Part shown: positions 34,858-43,715 of the stretch, piece by piece
Layout of the letters: each line of letters opens with the position of its first letter
How positions within the stretch are numbered: the first letter of the stretch is position 1
Assembly: GCA_963735065.1 (NCBI GenBank)
Contig: CAVTJL010000007.1
Location: 248,001 to 312,000, forward strand
Source of the DNA: CAVTJL01 sp963735065
Lineage (GTDB): Bacteria > Pseudomonadota > Alphaproteobacteria > Geminicoccales > Geminicoccaceae
Direction: 5' to 3'
DNA: 64,000 bases
Notes under the pieces: generated by a model
Database searches by the model: none
The model's input: only the letters and a program-made list of their open reading frames with translations
What the model was told of the DNA's origin: nothing
Program-made: the position numbers and the translations under genes

Positions 34858-37800
34858 ATGAGCGGCTGGCAGTTCTGGATCGACCGTGGCGGCACGTTCA
34901 CCGACATCGTGGCGCGTGCCCCGGACGGGCAGATCACGATAAGAAAGCTGCTCTCCGAGAACCCCGAGCACTACCCCGACGCGGCGATCCAGGGCATCCG
35001 CGACAGCCTCGGGCTCGGCAAGGACGAGCCTTTGCCCGCGGCCGAGATCGACGCCGTCAAGATGGGCACCACCGTCGCCACCAACGCGCTCCTCGAGCGC
35101 AAGGGCACGCCCACCGTGCTGGCCATCACGAAGGGCCTGGGCGACGCGCTGCGCATCGGCTACCAGCACCGCCCCGACATCTTCGCGCGCCACATCGTGC
35201 TGCCCGAGCAGCTCTACGGCCACGTCGTCGAGATCGAGGAGCGCGTGCGCGCCGACGGCACGGTCGAGACGCCGCTCGACCGCGACCAGGCCCGCGCCGG
35301 CCTCGAGGCGGCCTTCGCGGCCGGCTTCCGCGCCGTCGCGATCGTCCTGATGCACGGCTACCGCCACACCGCGCACGAGGCGGCCCTGGCCGAGATCGCC
35401 CGCCAGATCGGCTTCTCACAAGTCTCGGTGAGCCACGAGGTCTCGCCCTTGATGAAGATCGTCGGCCGCGGCGACACCACCGTGGTCGACGCCTACCTCT
35501 CGCCGATCCTGCGAAGCTATGTCGACCGGGTGGCGGCCGAGACCAAAGAGGCCCGGCTGATGTTCATGCAGTCGAGCGGCGGCCTCGTCGACGCGCATCT
35601 CTTCCAGGGCAAGGATGCCATCCTCTCCGGTCCCGCGGGTGGCATCGTGGGTGCTGTCGAGACCGCGGCCATCGCCGGTTTCGAGCGCATCGTCGGCTTC
35701 GACATGGGCGGCACCTCGACCGACGTCACGCACTATGCGGGCGGCTTCGAGCGCGCCTTCGAGACCGAGGTGGCGGGCGTGCGCATGCGCGCCCCCATGA
35801 TGAAGATCCACACCGTGGCGGCCGGCGGCGGCTCGATCATCGCCTTCGACGGCCAGAAGGTGCGCGTCGGCCCCGAGAGCGCCGGCGCCAACCCCGGCCC
35901 CGCCTGCTACCGGCGCGGCGGCCCGCTCGCCGTCACCGACGCCAACCTCATGGTCGGCAAGCTCGTGCCCGAGCTTTTTCCCCATGTCTTCGGCCCCAAC
36001 GCGGACGAGCCCCTCGACGCCGACGTGGTGCACGAAAAGTTCAACAAGCTCGCGGAGGAGATCGAGCAGGCGACGGGAACGCAGCGCTCGGCCGAGGAGC
36101 TGGCCCAGGGCTGCCTTGCCATCGCCAACGACAACATGGCGAACGCGATCAAGGAGATCTCGATCGCCCGCGGCATCGACGTCAGCCGCTACACCCTCGT
36201 CTGCTTCGGCGGCGCCGGCGGCCAGCATGCCTGCCAGGTGGCCGACCTTCTGGCCATCGGCCGGGTGATGATCCACCCCTACGCCTCGGTGCTCTCGGCC
36301 TACGGCATGGGCTTGGCCGATATCCGCACGCTCCGCCAACGCGCCATCGACAAGGCGCTGGGCGAGGGCGCCATGCCCGAGCTCGAGGCGGCAGTGGCGG
36401 AGCTCACCCGCGAGGCCACGGCGGAGCTCGAGGCCCAGCAGGTGCCGTCCGATCGCATCGACAGCGAGGTCCGCGTCCACATCCGCTACGCCGGCACCGA
36501 CAGCGCGCTCGAGGTGCCGATGGGCGACGCCTCGGCCATGCGCCTGGCCTTCGAGGCCGAGCACAAGAGCCGCTACGGCTTCGTCGTCGAGGGCCGCGGC
36601 CTCGTCGTCGAGGCGGTGACGGTCGAGGGCATCGGCCGCATGGAGGCGATCGACGAGCCCGAACTTTCTATCACGCCTCGCTCGGCCGACGACGCGCTGG
36701 AGCCCATCGGCCGGACGCGCCTCTTCACGACGCGCGCCCCTCATCAGCCGGCCGAGGCCTTCGAGGCGCCGGTCTATCGTCGCGAGGCGATGCGCCCGGG
36801 CGACCGGATCGCCGGCCCGGCTCTCGTCTGCGGCGCCACGACGACGGTCGTGGTCGAGCCCGGCTGGGGGCTCGAGGTGACGGCGCGCGACCATCTCGTG
36901 CTCGAGCGGATCGAGGCTCTCCCCAAGCGGGTCGCGATCGGCACCGAGAGCGATCCCATCATGCTCGAGATCTTCAACAACCTCTTCATGACCATCGCCG
37001 AGCAGATGGGCGTGACCCTGCAGAACACGGCCTACTCGGTCAACGTCAAGGAGCGGCTCGACTTTTCCTGCGCCGTCTTCGATCCCGAGGGCGGGCTCAT
37101 CGCCAACGCGCCGCACATGCCGGTCCATCTGGGCTCGATGGGCGAGTCGGTCCGCACCATCGTCCGGCTGCGCCGCGGCACGATGCGCCCGGGCGACGCC
37201 TTCGCCCTCAACAACCCCTACAATGGCGGCACCCACCTGCCCGACGTCACGGTCGTGATGCCGATCTTCCACGAGGGCGAGCTTTTGTTCTTCTCGGCCT
37301 CGCGGGCGCACCACGCCGACATCGGCGGCATCACGCCGGGCTCGATGCCGCCCGACAGCACGCATATCGACGAGGAGGGTGTGCTCTTCGACAACATGCA
37401 CCTCGTGGCCGACGGCCAGCTCCGCGAGAAGGAGCTTTTGGACCTCCTGACCTCCGGCAAATGGCCGGCGCGCAACCCGCAGCAGAACGTGGCCGACATC
37501 CAGGCCCAGATCGCCTCCTGCCAGCGCGGCGCCAACGAGCTGCACCGCATGGTCCAGCAGTTCGGCCAGGCGACCGTCCGCGCCTACATGCAGCACGTCC
37601 AGGACAATGCCGAGGAGAGCGTGCGCCGCGTCCTCGACCGCCTCGACGAAGGCTCTTTTGTCTACGCCCACGACATCGGGCCGGTGATCTCGGTCAAGGT
37701 CTCGATCGATAAGAAAGAAAGACGAGCAAAAATCGACTTCACGGGGACGAGCCCGCAGCAGCCGTGGAACTTCAACGCCCCCGCGGCCGTGACCAGGGCT

Positions 37801-38478
37801 GCCGTGCTCTACGTCTTCCGCACGCTCGTGGATTCCGACATCCCGATGAACGAGGGCTGCATGAAGCCTTTGGACCTCGTGATCCCGGAAGGCTCGATCC
37901 TCCACTGCAAATATCCGGCCGCCGTCTGCGCCGGCAATGTCGAGGCCTCGCAATGGGCCACCGACACGCTCTTCGGCGCGCTCGAGGTGATGGCCGCTGC
38001 CCAGGGCACGATGAACAATTTCACCTTTGGAAATCAAAAATACCAATATTACGAGACGATCTGTGGCGGCTCGGGTGCCGGGCCGGACTATGACGGCACC
38101 TCGGCCGTGCACACGCACATGACGAACTCCCGCCTCACCGACCCCGAGGTGCTGGAGTGGCGCTATCCCGTCCTTCTCGAGAGCCACCGCATCAACCGCG
38201 GCTCGGGCGGCAAGGGCCGGCACAAGGGCGGCGACGGCACGATCCGCCGCATCCGCTTCCTCGAGCCCATGGAAGCGGCCATCCTCTCGAACCACCGCAA
38301 GGTCCCGCCCTTCGGCCTCAAGGGCGGCCTGCCCGGCCAATGCGGCGACCAGTGGGTCGAGCGCGCCGACGGCCGCGTGGACAAGCTCGAAGGCCGCGAC
38401 AAAACCGACCTCACCGCCGGCGACGTCTTTGTCATCCAGACGCCGACCGGCGGGGGGTATGGGGAACCGGGCTCCTGA
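34858..38478 (+). CDS. Fused hydantoinase A/B-type oxoprolinase (ATP-dependent)
   Basis: A 1206-residue protein that joins a HyuA-like ATP-binding half (about 1-690) to a HyuB-like half (about 700-1206), the arrangement of 5-oxoprolinase. The N-terminal half has DRGGTFTDIV and FDMGGTSTDV phosphate-binding motifs and FGGAGGQHACQVADLL. The C-terminal half begins SDPIMLEIFNNLFMTIAEQM and contains LNNPYNGGTHLPDV and HHADIGGITPGSMPP. It should hydrolyse a cyclic amide (5-oxoproline or a hydantoin) with ATP. The single-chain form resembles eukaryotic and some bacterial 5-oxoprolinases; many bacteria use separate subunits. ATG at 34858 is chosen by the GGAGGGAAGAG site. Confidence 0.92.
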   Translation: MSGWQFWIDRGGTFTDIVARAPDGQITIRKLLSENPEHYPDAAIQGIRDSLGLGKDEPLPAAEIDAVKMGTTVATNALLERKGTPTVLAITKGLGDALRIGYQHRPDIFARHIVLPEQLYGHVVEIEERVRADGTVETPLDRDQARAGLEAAFAAGFRAVAIVLMHGYRHTAHEAALAEIARQIGFSQVSVSHEVSPLMKIVGRGDTTVVDAYLSPILRSYVDRVAAETKEARLMFMQSSGGLVDAHLFQGKDAILSGPAGGIVGAVETAAIAGFERIVGFDMGGTSTDVTHYAGGFERAFETEVAGVRMRAPMMKIHTVAAGGGSIIAFDGQKVRVGPESAGANPGPACYRRGGPLAVTDANLMVGKLVPELFPHVFGPNADEPLDADVVHEKFNKLAEEIEQATGTQRSAEELAQGCLAIANDNMANAIKEISIARGIDVSRYTLVCFGGAGGQHACQVADLLAIGRVMIHPYASVLSAYGMGLADIRTLRQRAIDKALGEGAMPELEAAVAELTREATAELEAQQVPSDRIDSEVRVHIRYAGTDSALEVPMGDASAMRLAFEAEHKSRYGFVVEGRGLVVEAVTVEGIGRMEAIDEPELSITPRSADDALEPIGRTRLFTTRAPHQPAEAFEAPVYRREAMRPGDRIAGPALVCGATTTVVVEPGWGLEVTARDHLVLERIEALPKRVAIGTESDPIMLEIFNNLFMTIAEQMGVTLQNTAYSVNVKERLDFSCAVFDPEGGLIANAPHMPVHLGSMGESVRTIVRLRRGTMRPGDAFALNNPYNGGTHLPDVTVVMPIFHEGELLFFSASRAHHADIGGITPGSMPPDSTHIDEEGVLFDNMHLVADGQLREKELLDLLTSGKWPARNPQQNVADIQAQIASCQRGANELHRMVQQFGQATVRAYMQHVQDNAEESVRRVLDRLDEGSFVYAHDIGPVISVKVSIDKKERRAKIDFTGTSPQQPWNFNAPAAVTRAAVLYVFRTLVDSDIPMNEGCMKPLDLVIPEGSILHCKYPAAVCAGNVEASQWATDTLFGALEVMAAAQGTMNNFTFGNQKYQYYETICGGSGAGPDYDGTSAVHTHMTNSRLTDPEVLEWRYPVLLESHRINRGSGGKGRHKGGDGTIRRIRFLEPMEAAILSNHRKVPPFGLKGGLPGQCGDQWVERADGRVDKLEGRDKTDLTAGDVFVIQTPTGGGYGEPGS

Positions 38479-38513
38479 GATGTGCTAGGCTCGCCCGCTC
38501 GAGGGACGCAGGA

Positions 38514-39146
38514 ATGGGCGAGCCGATAGCTTTGACCTTCCGTGATGCGGACCGCTTCCTGAGCTGGGAGGCGCGCCAGCCTGAGCGCCATGAGCTCGTG
38601 GGAGGCGTCGTTCACAAGGTGGAGGGCGGCACGGCCGACGCGGATCTCATTGGCGTGAATGTCGGCGCTCTCCTGGGGAGGCGCCTGAAAGGTCGCGGCT
38701 TTCTCGTCCACGGTTGTCAGCTCAAGGTGCGCTCTGCGAACGACGCCGTCATGTACCCGGACGTCTTCGTCCGCTGCGGGCCCCACCGAGGCGAGGTCAC
38801 GATCGTCGATGATCCCGTCCTCGTCGTGGAGGTGCTCTCGCCATCGACCGAGCAGCACGACCTCACCCGCAAGCGCTGGGCCTATCAGGCGATCCCTTCG
38901 CTGCGCACCGTCCTCTTCATCGACCCTGACCGCCCGGTGATCGAGATCCTCGCGCGCGAGGACAGCAATGTTTGGCGCTCGCGCATGGTCGAGGGCCTCG
39001 AGGCCTCGCTCGGCGTCGCAGCGCTCGGAATCGAGCTGCCACTGGCCGAGATCTATGCAAGGCACCGAGCTCGAGCCGGCGCTCCCCGGCCCGCAGACGA
39101 CCTGAGCACCTCGACCACCCTCACCCGCTCCCCTCGCAGCGCCTGA
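38514..39146 (+). CDS. Uma2 family endonuclease-fold protein
   Basis: A 210-residue member of the Uma2/DUF820 family, which has a PD-(D/E)XK nuclease-like fold. Visible motifs are FLSWEARQPERHELVGG, the metal-binding Asp in MYPDVFVRCGP, and VVEVLSPSTEQHDLTRKRWAY, which carries the Glu and Lys of the active site. These proteins are abundant in cyanobacteria and scattered in other bacteria, often beside mobile DNA, and their cellular role is unclear. It has an AGGGACGCAGGA ribosome-site region and starts 36 bases after the oxoprolinase stop. The C-terminal ~25 residues are Ser/Thr-rich and probably disordered. Confidence 0.85.
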   Translation: MGEPIALTFRDADRFLSWEARQPERHELVGGVVHKVEGGTADADLIGVNVGALLGRRLKGRGFLVHGCQLKVRSANDAVMYPDVFVRCGPHRGEVTIVDDPVLVVEVLSPSTEQHDLTRKRWAYQAIPSLRTVLFIDPDRPVIEILAREDSNVWRSRMVEGLEASLGVAALGIELPLAEIYARHRARAGAPRPADDLSTSTTLTRSPRSA

Positions 39147-39241
39147 CCCGCTATGACGGCGCCAGCCGCCCACGACGAACAAAACCGCTGACGCCAGCAT
39201 ATCGAGCCGCGTCGCGGCCACCCATCAGGAGAGATTGTATC

Positions 39242-40024
39242 ATGGACATTCGGCTGGACGGACGCACGGCGCTGGTCACCGGCGCCAGCAAGGGCCTGGG
39301 CCTCGCCATGGCGACCGAGTTCGCGGCGAGCGGTGCCGACGTCGTCATCGTCGCCCGCGGTCCGGAGGCTCTGGAGAAGGCCAAGGCCGGGATCGCCGAG
39401 GTGGCGGCGGGCCGCGTTCATACGGTCGCAGCCGACGTCGCCACGGCCGAGGGCGTGGAGAAGGCCCATGCGTCGGCCATGGCCGCTTTCGGCAGGATCG
39501 ACATCCTGGTCAACAATGCCGGCGTGTCGCAGACGGGCCGGTTCGAGGACATCAGCGACGCCGTCTGGCAGGCCGACCTCGACCTCAAGCTCTTCGCCGC
39601 CATCCGCATGACCCGGCTGGTCTTTCCGCAGATGAAGGAGCGGCGCTGGGGGCGCGTGATCAACGTCCTGAACATCGGCGCCAAGGCGCCGCGCGCCGGC
39701 GGCGCGCCCACCGTCGTCTCCCGTGCCGCGGGGCTGGCGTTGACAAAAGTGCTGGCGGGCGAAGGCGCCCCGCACAATGTCCTCGTGAACGCGCTCCTGG
39801 TCGGGCTGATCGAGAGCGACCAATGGGTGCGGCGCCACCGCGATCAGGGCGGCGATGCCTCGTATGCGGAGTTCCTCGGCAAGCTCGGGGCGGGCGTCCC
39901 CCTGGGCCGGATCGGCACCGCCCAGGAGTTCGCCAACATCGCCTGCTTCCTCGCCTCCGATGCCGCCGGCTACATCACCGGCACGGCCATCAACGTCGAC
40001 GGCGGCAGCTCGCCCGTGGTGTAG
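39242..40024 (+). CDS. SDR-family protein lacking the catalytic Tyr-Lys pair
   Basis: A 260-residue short-chain dehydrogenase/reductase fold protein. The cofactor motif TGASKGLG, the NNAGVS motif and the C-terminal ITGTAINVDGG are classical. The catalytic region, however, reads INVLNIGAK then GGAPTVVSRAAGLALTK: the Ser position is Asn, the Tyr position is Thr and the Lys is Arg. This resembles the known BKR-like SDR subgroup that departs from the catalytic tetrad, whose function is poorly defined. It may be a regulatory or binding protein or use other chemistry. ATG has AGGAGAG upstream. It converges with the sulfatase gene; a perfect hairpin lies between them. Confidence 0.84.
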   Translation: MDIRLDGRTALVTGASKGLGLAMATEFAASGADVVIVARGPEALEKAKAGIAEVAAGRVHTVAADVATAEGVEKAHASAMAAFGRIDILVNNAGVSQTGRFEDISDAVWQADLDLKLFAAIRMTRLVFPQMKERRWGRVINVLNIGAKAPRAGGAPTVVSRAAGLALTKVLAGEGAPHNVLVNALLVGLIESDQWVRRHRDQGGDASYAEFLGKLGAGVPLGRIGTAQEFANIACFLASDAAGYITGTAINVDGGSSPVV

Positions 40025-40033
40025 GCGCCGCCC

Positions 40034-40058
40034 GGACGCCTGATCGCGTCAGGCGTCC
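40034..40058. terminator. Perfect hairpin between the second SDR gene and sulfatase 1
   Basis: GGACGCCTGA (40034-40043) pairs perfectly with TCAGGCGTCC (40049-40058) around the loop TCGCG. It begins 10 bases after the SDR stop and includes the last codons of the convergent sulfatase. There is no T run, so it may be a weak bidirectional terminator or an RNA end stabiliser. Confidence 0.5.
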
Positions 40059-41581
40059 GCCGTCGCCAGCCCCTCGAGCTGCACCCGAGCCAGCGCTTCC
40101 GGCGGAGCGTCGTTCTCGACCATCAGCTCCGCCATCAGGCCCATGAGGCGCCGCTCCACGGCCGCGTCCTCGAGCGGATGCTCCTGGCCGGGATCGGTCT
40201 CGAGATCGTAGAGCCGCGTCGTGTCCTCGAGCAGGGTGCCCGGCGGATAGCCCCGGAACCACGGGCCCTCGGGCTCCATCGGCACCTTGAGGACGGGCGC
40301 TCCCTTGGTGAACGGCAAGGGCTCGCTCAGCCGCGCGCCCGCCAGCTCCTCCGGCACGAAGAGGCTGTTCAGGTGCATGGGCATCAGCGTGTACTGGTAG
40401 ATCTCCTGCGTCTTCAGGTCGGGCGGGTAGCGGTGATAGGTGTAGCGGCCGTCGGTGACGTTCACGGCCCCGCCGAAATAGCCGAACAGGGCGCCCTTGC
40501 GGACCTCCTGGTCCTTCTCGAGCGGACCCAGCAGCGAATGGCCCTGCATCTCCGCGGGCGCCGCCACGCCGAAGAGGTCGAGGAAGGTTGGCGCCAGGTC
40601 GATCGTCTGGGTCAGCGCGTGGCGCCGCGTCCCGTCCGCCCCGGCCATGGCCGGGTGGTGGACGAAGAGGGGGATGTGGGCCAGCTCCTCGTAGAGCGTC
40701 ATCCGGTTCTTGGCCCAGAAATCGTGCTCGCCGAGCAGGAAGCCGTGGTCCGTCGTCAGGACCAGCGCCGTGTCCTTCCACAGGTCATGGGCATCGAAAT
40801 AGTCGAGAAGCTGGCCAAGAAGAAAATCGCACAGGCTGACGATGGCGTAGTAGTTGGCCCTGAGCTCCTCGCACTCGGCCGGCAGCTCGTCGACACGGCC
40901 GTAGCGCGGCCAGTCGCGGACGGGCCCGTTCCAGCCGGTCTTGAAGGCGTCGCGAAAGCGCTCCGGCGCGAAGAACGGCTCGTGCGGATCGAACGTCTCG
41001 ATCTGCAGAAGCCAGTTGTCGGCGTCGCGGTTCCGGTCGAGGAACTCGAGCCCGTGCGCGAAGCACTGTACCGACGGGAAGTCCTTCTCCTCCTTGATGA
41101 ACTCGCGATTGACGATGTGATTGCGGTAGTTGCCGCGGGCCACGGTATGGAACTGGTGCTCGTGATACTTCTCGCGCAGGCGCTCCCAGTGCGGCTGCAC
41201 CATCGCCTTCCACGGGTCCTTTTCCTGGCCGCGCACGAACTCGAAGGTGTCGTACCGATTGTGGTAGGTGGCGCCGCCGTCCTGCCAGTAATGGCAATGG
41301 TCGGTGATCAGATGGCTGTAGACGCCGGCCCGGTAGAGCAGCTCGGGAAAGGCGTTGTCGAAGGGCTCGAGCGGTCCCCAGCTCCTGTGCAGGAAGGAGA
41401 GCCTGCCGCTCTGCATGTCGCGGCGCGCCGGCATGCAGGGCAGCGAGCCCACATAGTGGCGGTCGAAGGCGGCCGAGTGCCTCGCCAGCCGGTCGAAGTT
41501 CGGCGTCGGGATGCGCGTGCCGCCATAGGGGCCGATCATGTGGCGGTTCAGGGAGTTGAAGAGGAGGAAGACGCATCTCAT
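40049..41581 (-). CDS. Sulfatase (alkaline phosphatase superfamily), copy 1
   Basis: A 510-residue sulfatase. The formylglycine motif is GSLPCMPARRDM (CxPxR with Cys about residue 49), and the metal-binding DHGFLLGEHDFW region lies near residue 270. It is close to the second sulfatase in this window (48799-50325) over the full length. The N-terminal metal site, usually DD, reads FNSLNRH. There is no signal peptide, so it probably acts in the cytoplasm on imported sulfate esters or related substrates. Activation needs a formylglycine-generating enzyme, which is not in the window. It is followed upstream by two sugar-type binding protein genes, which fit import of a sulfated sugar. Confidence 0.9.
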   Translation of the reverse strand: MRCVFLLFNSLNRHMIGPYGGTRIPTPNFDRLARHSAAFDRHYVGSLPCMPARRDMQSGRLSFLHRSWGPLEPFDNAFPELLYRAGVYSHLITDHCHYWQDGGATYHNRYDTFEFVRGQEKDPWKAMVQPHWERLREKYHEHQFHTVARGNYRNHIVNREFIKEEKDFPSVQCFAHGLEFLDRNRDADNWLLQIETFDPHEPFFAPERFRDAFKTGWNGPVRDWPRYGRVDELPAECEELRANYYAIVSLCDFLLGQLLDYFDAHDLWKDTALVLTTDHGFLLGEHDFWAKNRMTLYEELAHIPLFVHHPAMAGADGTRRHALTQTIDLAPTFLDLFGVAAPAEMQGHSLLGPLEKDQEVRKGALFGYFGGAVNVTDGRYTYHRYPPDLKTQEIYQYTLMPMHLNSLFVPEELAGARLSEPLPFTKGAPVLKVPMEPEGPWFRGYPPGTLLEDTTRLYDLETDPGQEHPLEDAAVERRLMGLMAELMVENDAPPEALARVQLEGLATADA

Positions 41582-41647
41582 GGCTTTTTCAGCTCTACAT
41601 AAGGGGATCCGGGCGACGGCGGAGGCGGGGTGCTACGGCGCCCCGCG

Positions 41648-42175
41648 TCAGAGCGCGTCGAGCTTGCCGGTCTTGAAGCCGTTCTGCTGCATCAGGGTCT
41701 CCACCTGGTCGGCGATGGCGTTCATCGTCTTCTTCGCGGCATCGAAATAGATCGAGTCGTCGAATGTATAGATGCCCGGATCGAGCTTGAAGTCGGGGTC
41801 GATCTCGTGGATCGGCGTCAGAAATCCGCCAAAATACATCTCCGCGATCGTCCTCGCGTTCATCGGCAGAAGATCACAGAGCCCCTGCGAAGCGCGGACC
41901 GAGCCGCGCTGCTTCTCCGCCGTGGCGGCAAAAGGATAGACCTCGAGCGGGATCCTGTTCCCGGTCTCCTTCTGATAGGCGTCGACCGTGCGGCGAAAGC
42001 CCTCGAACCAGGGCGACTGGTTGATCGCGATGGTGATCGGCGCCTCGCCGCCGGCCGCACGGGCGCTGCCGCCGGCGATCAGCCCCGTCGCCGCGGCGGC
42101 GGCACCCACGAAGCCTCGCCTCGACAGCGACGGGCCCCGGGCTGTTCCGCGGGCGTGGCGCTGATGCCGGCTCAT
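41648..42175 (-). CDS. Internally deleted sugar ABC substrate-binding protein (remnant of a tandem duplicate)
   Basis: A 175-residue product with a Tat-like leader (SLSRRGFVGAAAAA). Its first ~150 residues match the neighbouring full-length binding protein (42342-43709) up to YFDAAKKTMNA; it then jumps directly to IADQVETLMQQNGFKTGKL, the last ~20 residues of that paralogue. The middle ~282 codons are missing in frame. The break lies at TGGCGTTCA (41716-41724), and the paralogue carries near-identical 9-mers at both matching positions, so a deletion between short direct repeats is likely. The remaining piece cannot form two lobes and so probably does not bind sugar. Start and a strong GGAGGAGGC ribosome site are intact, so it may still be translated. 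Confidence 0.85.
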   Translation of the reverse strand: MSRHQRHARGTARGPSLSRRGFVGAAAAATGLIAGGSARAAGGEAPITIAINQSPWFEGFRRTVDAYQKETGNRIPLEVYPFAATAEKQRGSVRASQGLCDLLPMNARTIAEMYFGGFLTPIHEIDPDFKLDPGIYTFDDSIYFDAAKKTMNAIADQVETLMQQNGFKTGKLDAL

Positions 42176-42180
42176 GGGTT

Positions 42181-42270
42181 GCCTCCTCCGATACGTTGTC
42201 TGTTGGCCGAATGCTGTCACGTCATCGGCGGAAGGGCAAATAGCCGGTCACTCTGTCGGGATAGCCTGGG
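42181..42270 (-). repeat. Duplicated upstream region of the binding protein pair, copy 1
   Basis: The ~90 bases upstream of the deleted binding protein resemble those upstream of the full-length one (43716-43800). Shared blocks on the plus strand are TGTTGGCC followed by ATGCT(G/C)TCACG and GCGGAAGGGCAAATAGCC or its near copy. The duplication therefore included the promoter region, and the conserved GGAAGGGCAAATAGCC may mark a promoter or operator. Confidence 0.65.
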
Positions 42271-42341
42271 CGCATGGCAGCCGTCCGGCGGCCGCCATGC
42301 GCCCAGAGCATGCGCCACGGGCGAGGCGGCGCCCGGCCGCC

Positions 42342-43709
42342 TCAGGTGAGCGGCGGCAGCTTGCCCGTCTTGTAGCCGTACTTGTTCATGATGGCGTAGA
42401 CCTGATCCGAGATGCCGTTCAGCGCCGGGACCACCGCCATGTCGCCCGACAGCGCCTGGTTGAGGTTGATCTCAATGGGCGGGATCACCTCGTTGCCCTG
42501 CGGGAACGGGTAGAGGTTCAGGGCATATTCGAGGCCCTTCGCGAGCGGCTCCATCCACCCGTAGCCGGGCTTCTGGGCGAGCGGGCCCTCGAGCGCGGCC
42601 TTGCTGACCGGCACGCCGCCCAGCTCGGCGCAGGCATTCTGCGCCGCCGGCGTCTGCCACCATTTGAGGAAGGCCACGGCCGCCCGCTGGCGCTCCTTCG
42701 GCACGTTGTGCGGCACGCCGCCCAGGAAATGGCCGAGCGGGATGCCCGGCTCGACGCCCGGCTGCGCCGGCGGCACGGCGAGGCCCACCTTGTCGACGAC
42801 GATCGACTTGTTGGGGTCGTTCATCTGCGACCAGGCGGCGACCACGACCATGATGTGGGCGGCCTTGCCGGTCAGCATGCTCTGGATCACCTCGGCCTGC
42901 CCCAGGGCGGCGCTCTTCGGATGGCCCGCCTCGCGCGCCAGCGTGACATAGTACTCGAGTGCCGCCTTGCCCTTCTCATCGTTGATCATGACCGTGAAGT
43001 CGCCGTTCTTCGGATCCTTGAACAGCGCACCGCCGAAGCCGTAGAGATAGGGCCAGAAGTCGAAGGCGATCGAGTTGCCGCGGGCACCGCGCTGGACGAT
43101 GCCGTAGCGCTTGGGCGGATCGTTCAGCGCCTTGGCGTTGGCCATCAGCTCGTCGAGCGTCTTGGGCACGCTCAGGCTTTTTTCCTTGTAGAGATCGGTA
43201 CGGTAGTAGAGGAGCGGGATATTGGGGTTGATCGGCACCGACATCAGCTTGCCGGTCTTGGCGTTCATCGTCTTCGTCGCGGGATCGAAATAGATCGAGT
43301 CGCCGAAGCTGTAGATGCCGGGATCGAGCTTGAAGTCCGGGTCGATGTCGTGGATCGGCGTGAGAAAGCCGCCGAAATACATCTCGGCGAACCAGCTGGC
43401 ATTCATCGGCAGCAGGTCGTAGTGGCCCTCGCTGGAGCGCACCGAGCTGCGCTGCTTCTCCATGCTGCCGGCGAAGGGCTGGACGTCGAGCTCGATATGG
43501 TTCCCCGTCTCCTTCTCGTAGCGGTCCACCGTCTTGACGAAGCCGTCGAGCCAGGGCGACTGGTTGATCACCATCGTGATCGGAACCTCGCTGCCGGCGG
43601 CGCGCGCCCGGCGTGTGGCCAGGAGCCCGGTCGCGGCCGCGGCGCCGACGAAGCCCCGCCTCGAAAGCGACGGGCCCTTGGCCGGCGGGTTGGCGTGGTG
43701 CTGCCTCAT
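42342..43709 (-). CDS. Sugar-type ABC substrate-binding protein (family 1), Tat-exported
   Basis: A 455-residue extracellular solute-binding protein of the family 1 (maltose/UgpB) type. The leader has SLSRRGFVGAAAATGLLATRR with a twin-arginine, then ARAAG cleavage. Mature features are TVDRYEKETGNHIELDVQPFAG, LLPMNASWFAEMYFGGFL and, in the second lobe, AHIMVVVAAWSQMNDP and AVAFLKWWQTPAAQNACAELGG, the typical hinge and ligand-contact region. No permease or ATPase gene is adjacent. It is in the same direction as the deleted copy and the sulfatase downstream, suggesting a sulfated or related sugar ligand. The ribosome site GAGGAGGCAATCC is strong. Confidence 0.9.
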   Translation of the reverse strand: MRQHHANPPAKGPSLSRRGFVGAAAATGLLATRRARAAGSEVPITMVINQSPWLDGFVKTVDRYEKETGNHIELDVQPFAGSMEKQRSSVRSSEGHYDLLPMNASWFAEMYFGGFLTPIHDIDPDFKLDPGIYSFGDSIYFDPATKTMNAKTGKLMSVPINPNIPLLYYRTDLYKEKSLSVPKTLDELMANAKALNDPPKRYGIVQRGARGNSIAFDFWPYLYGFGGALFKDPKNGDFTVMINDEKGKAALEYYVTLAREAGHPKSAALGQAEVIQSMLTGKAAHIMVVVAAWSQMNDPNKSIVVDKVGLAVPPAQPGVEPGIPLGHFLGGVPHNVPKERQRAAVAFLKWWQTPAAQNACAELGGVPVSKAALEGPLAQKPGYGWMEPLAKGLEYALNLYPFPQGNEVIPPIEINLNQALSGDMAVVPALNGISDQVYAIMNKYGYKTGKLPPLT

Positions 43710-43715
43710 GGATTG

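Noticed and set aside
35416..38340. A 974-codon open frame antisense to the oxoprolinase gene.
   Set aside because: No recognisable motif, composition typical of an antisense shadow, and no promoter or ribosome site; the plus-strand protein has all family motifs.
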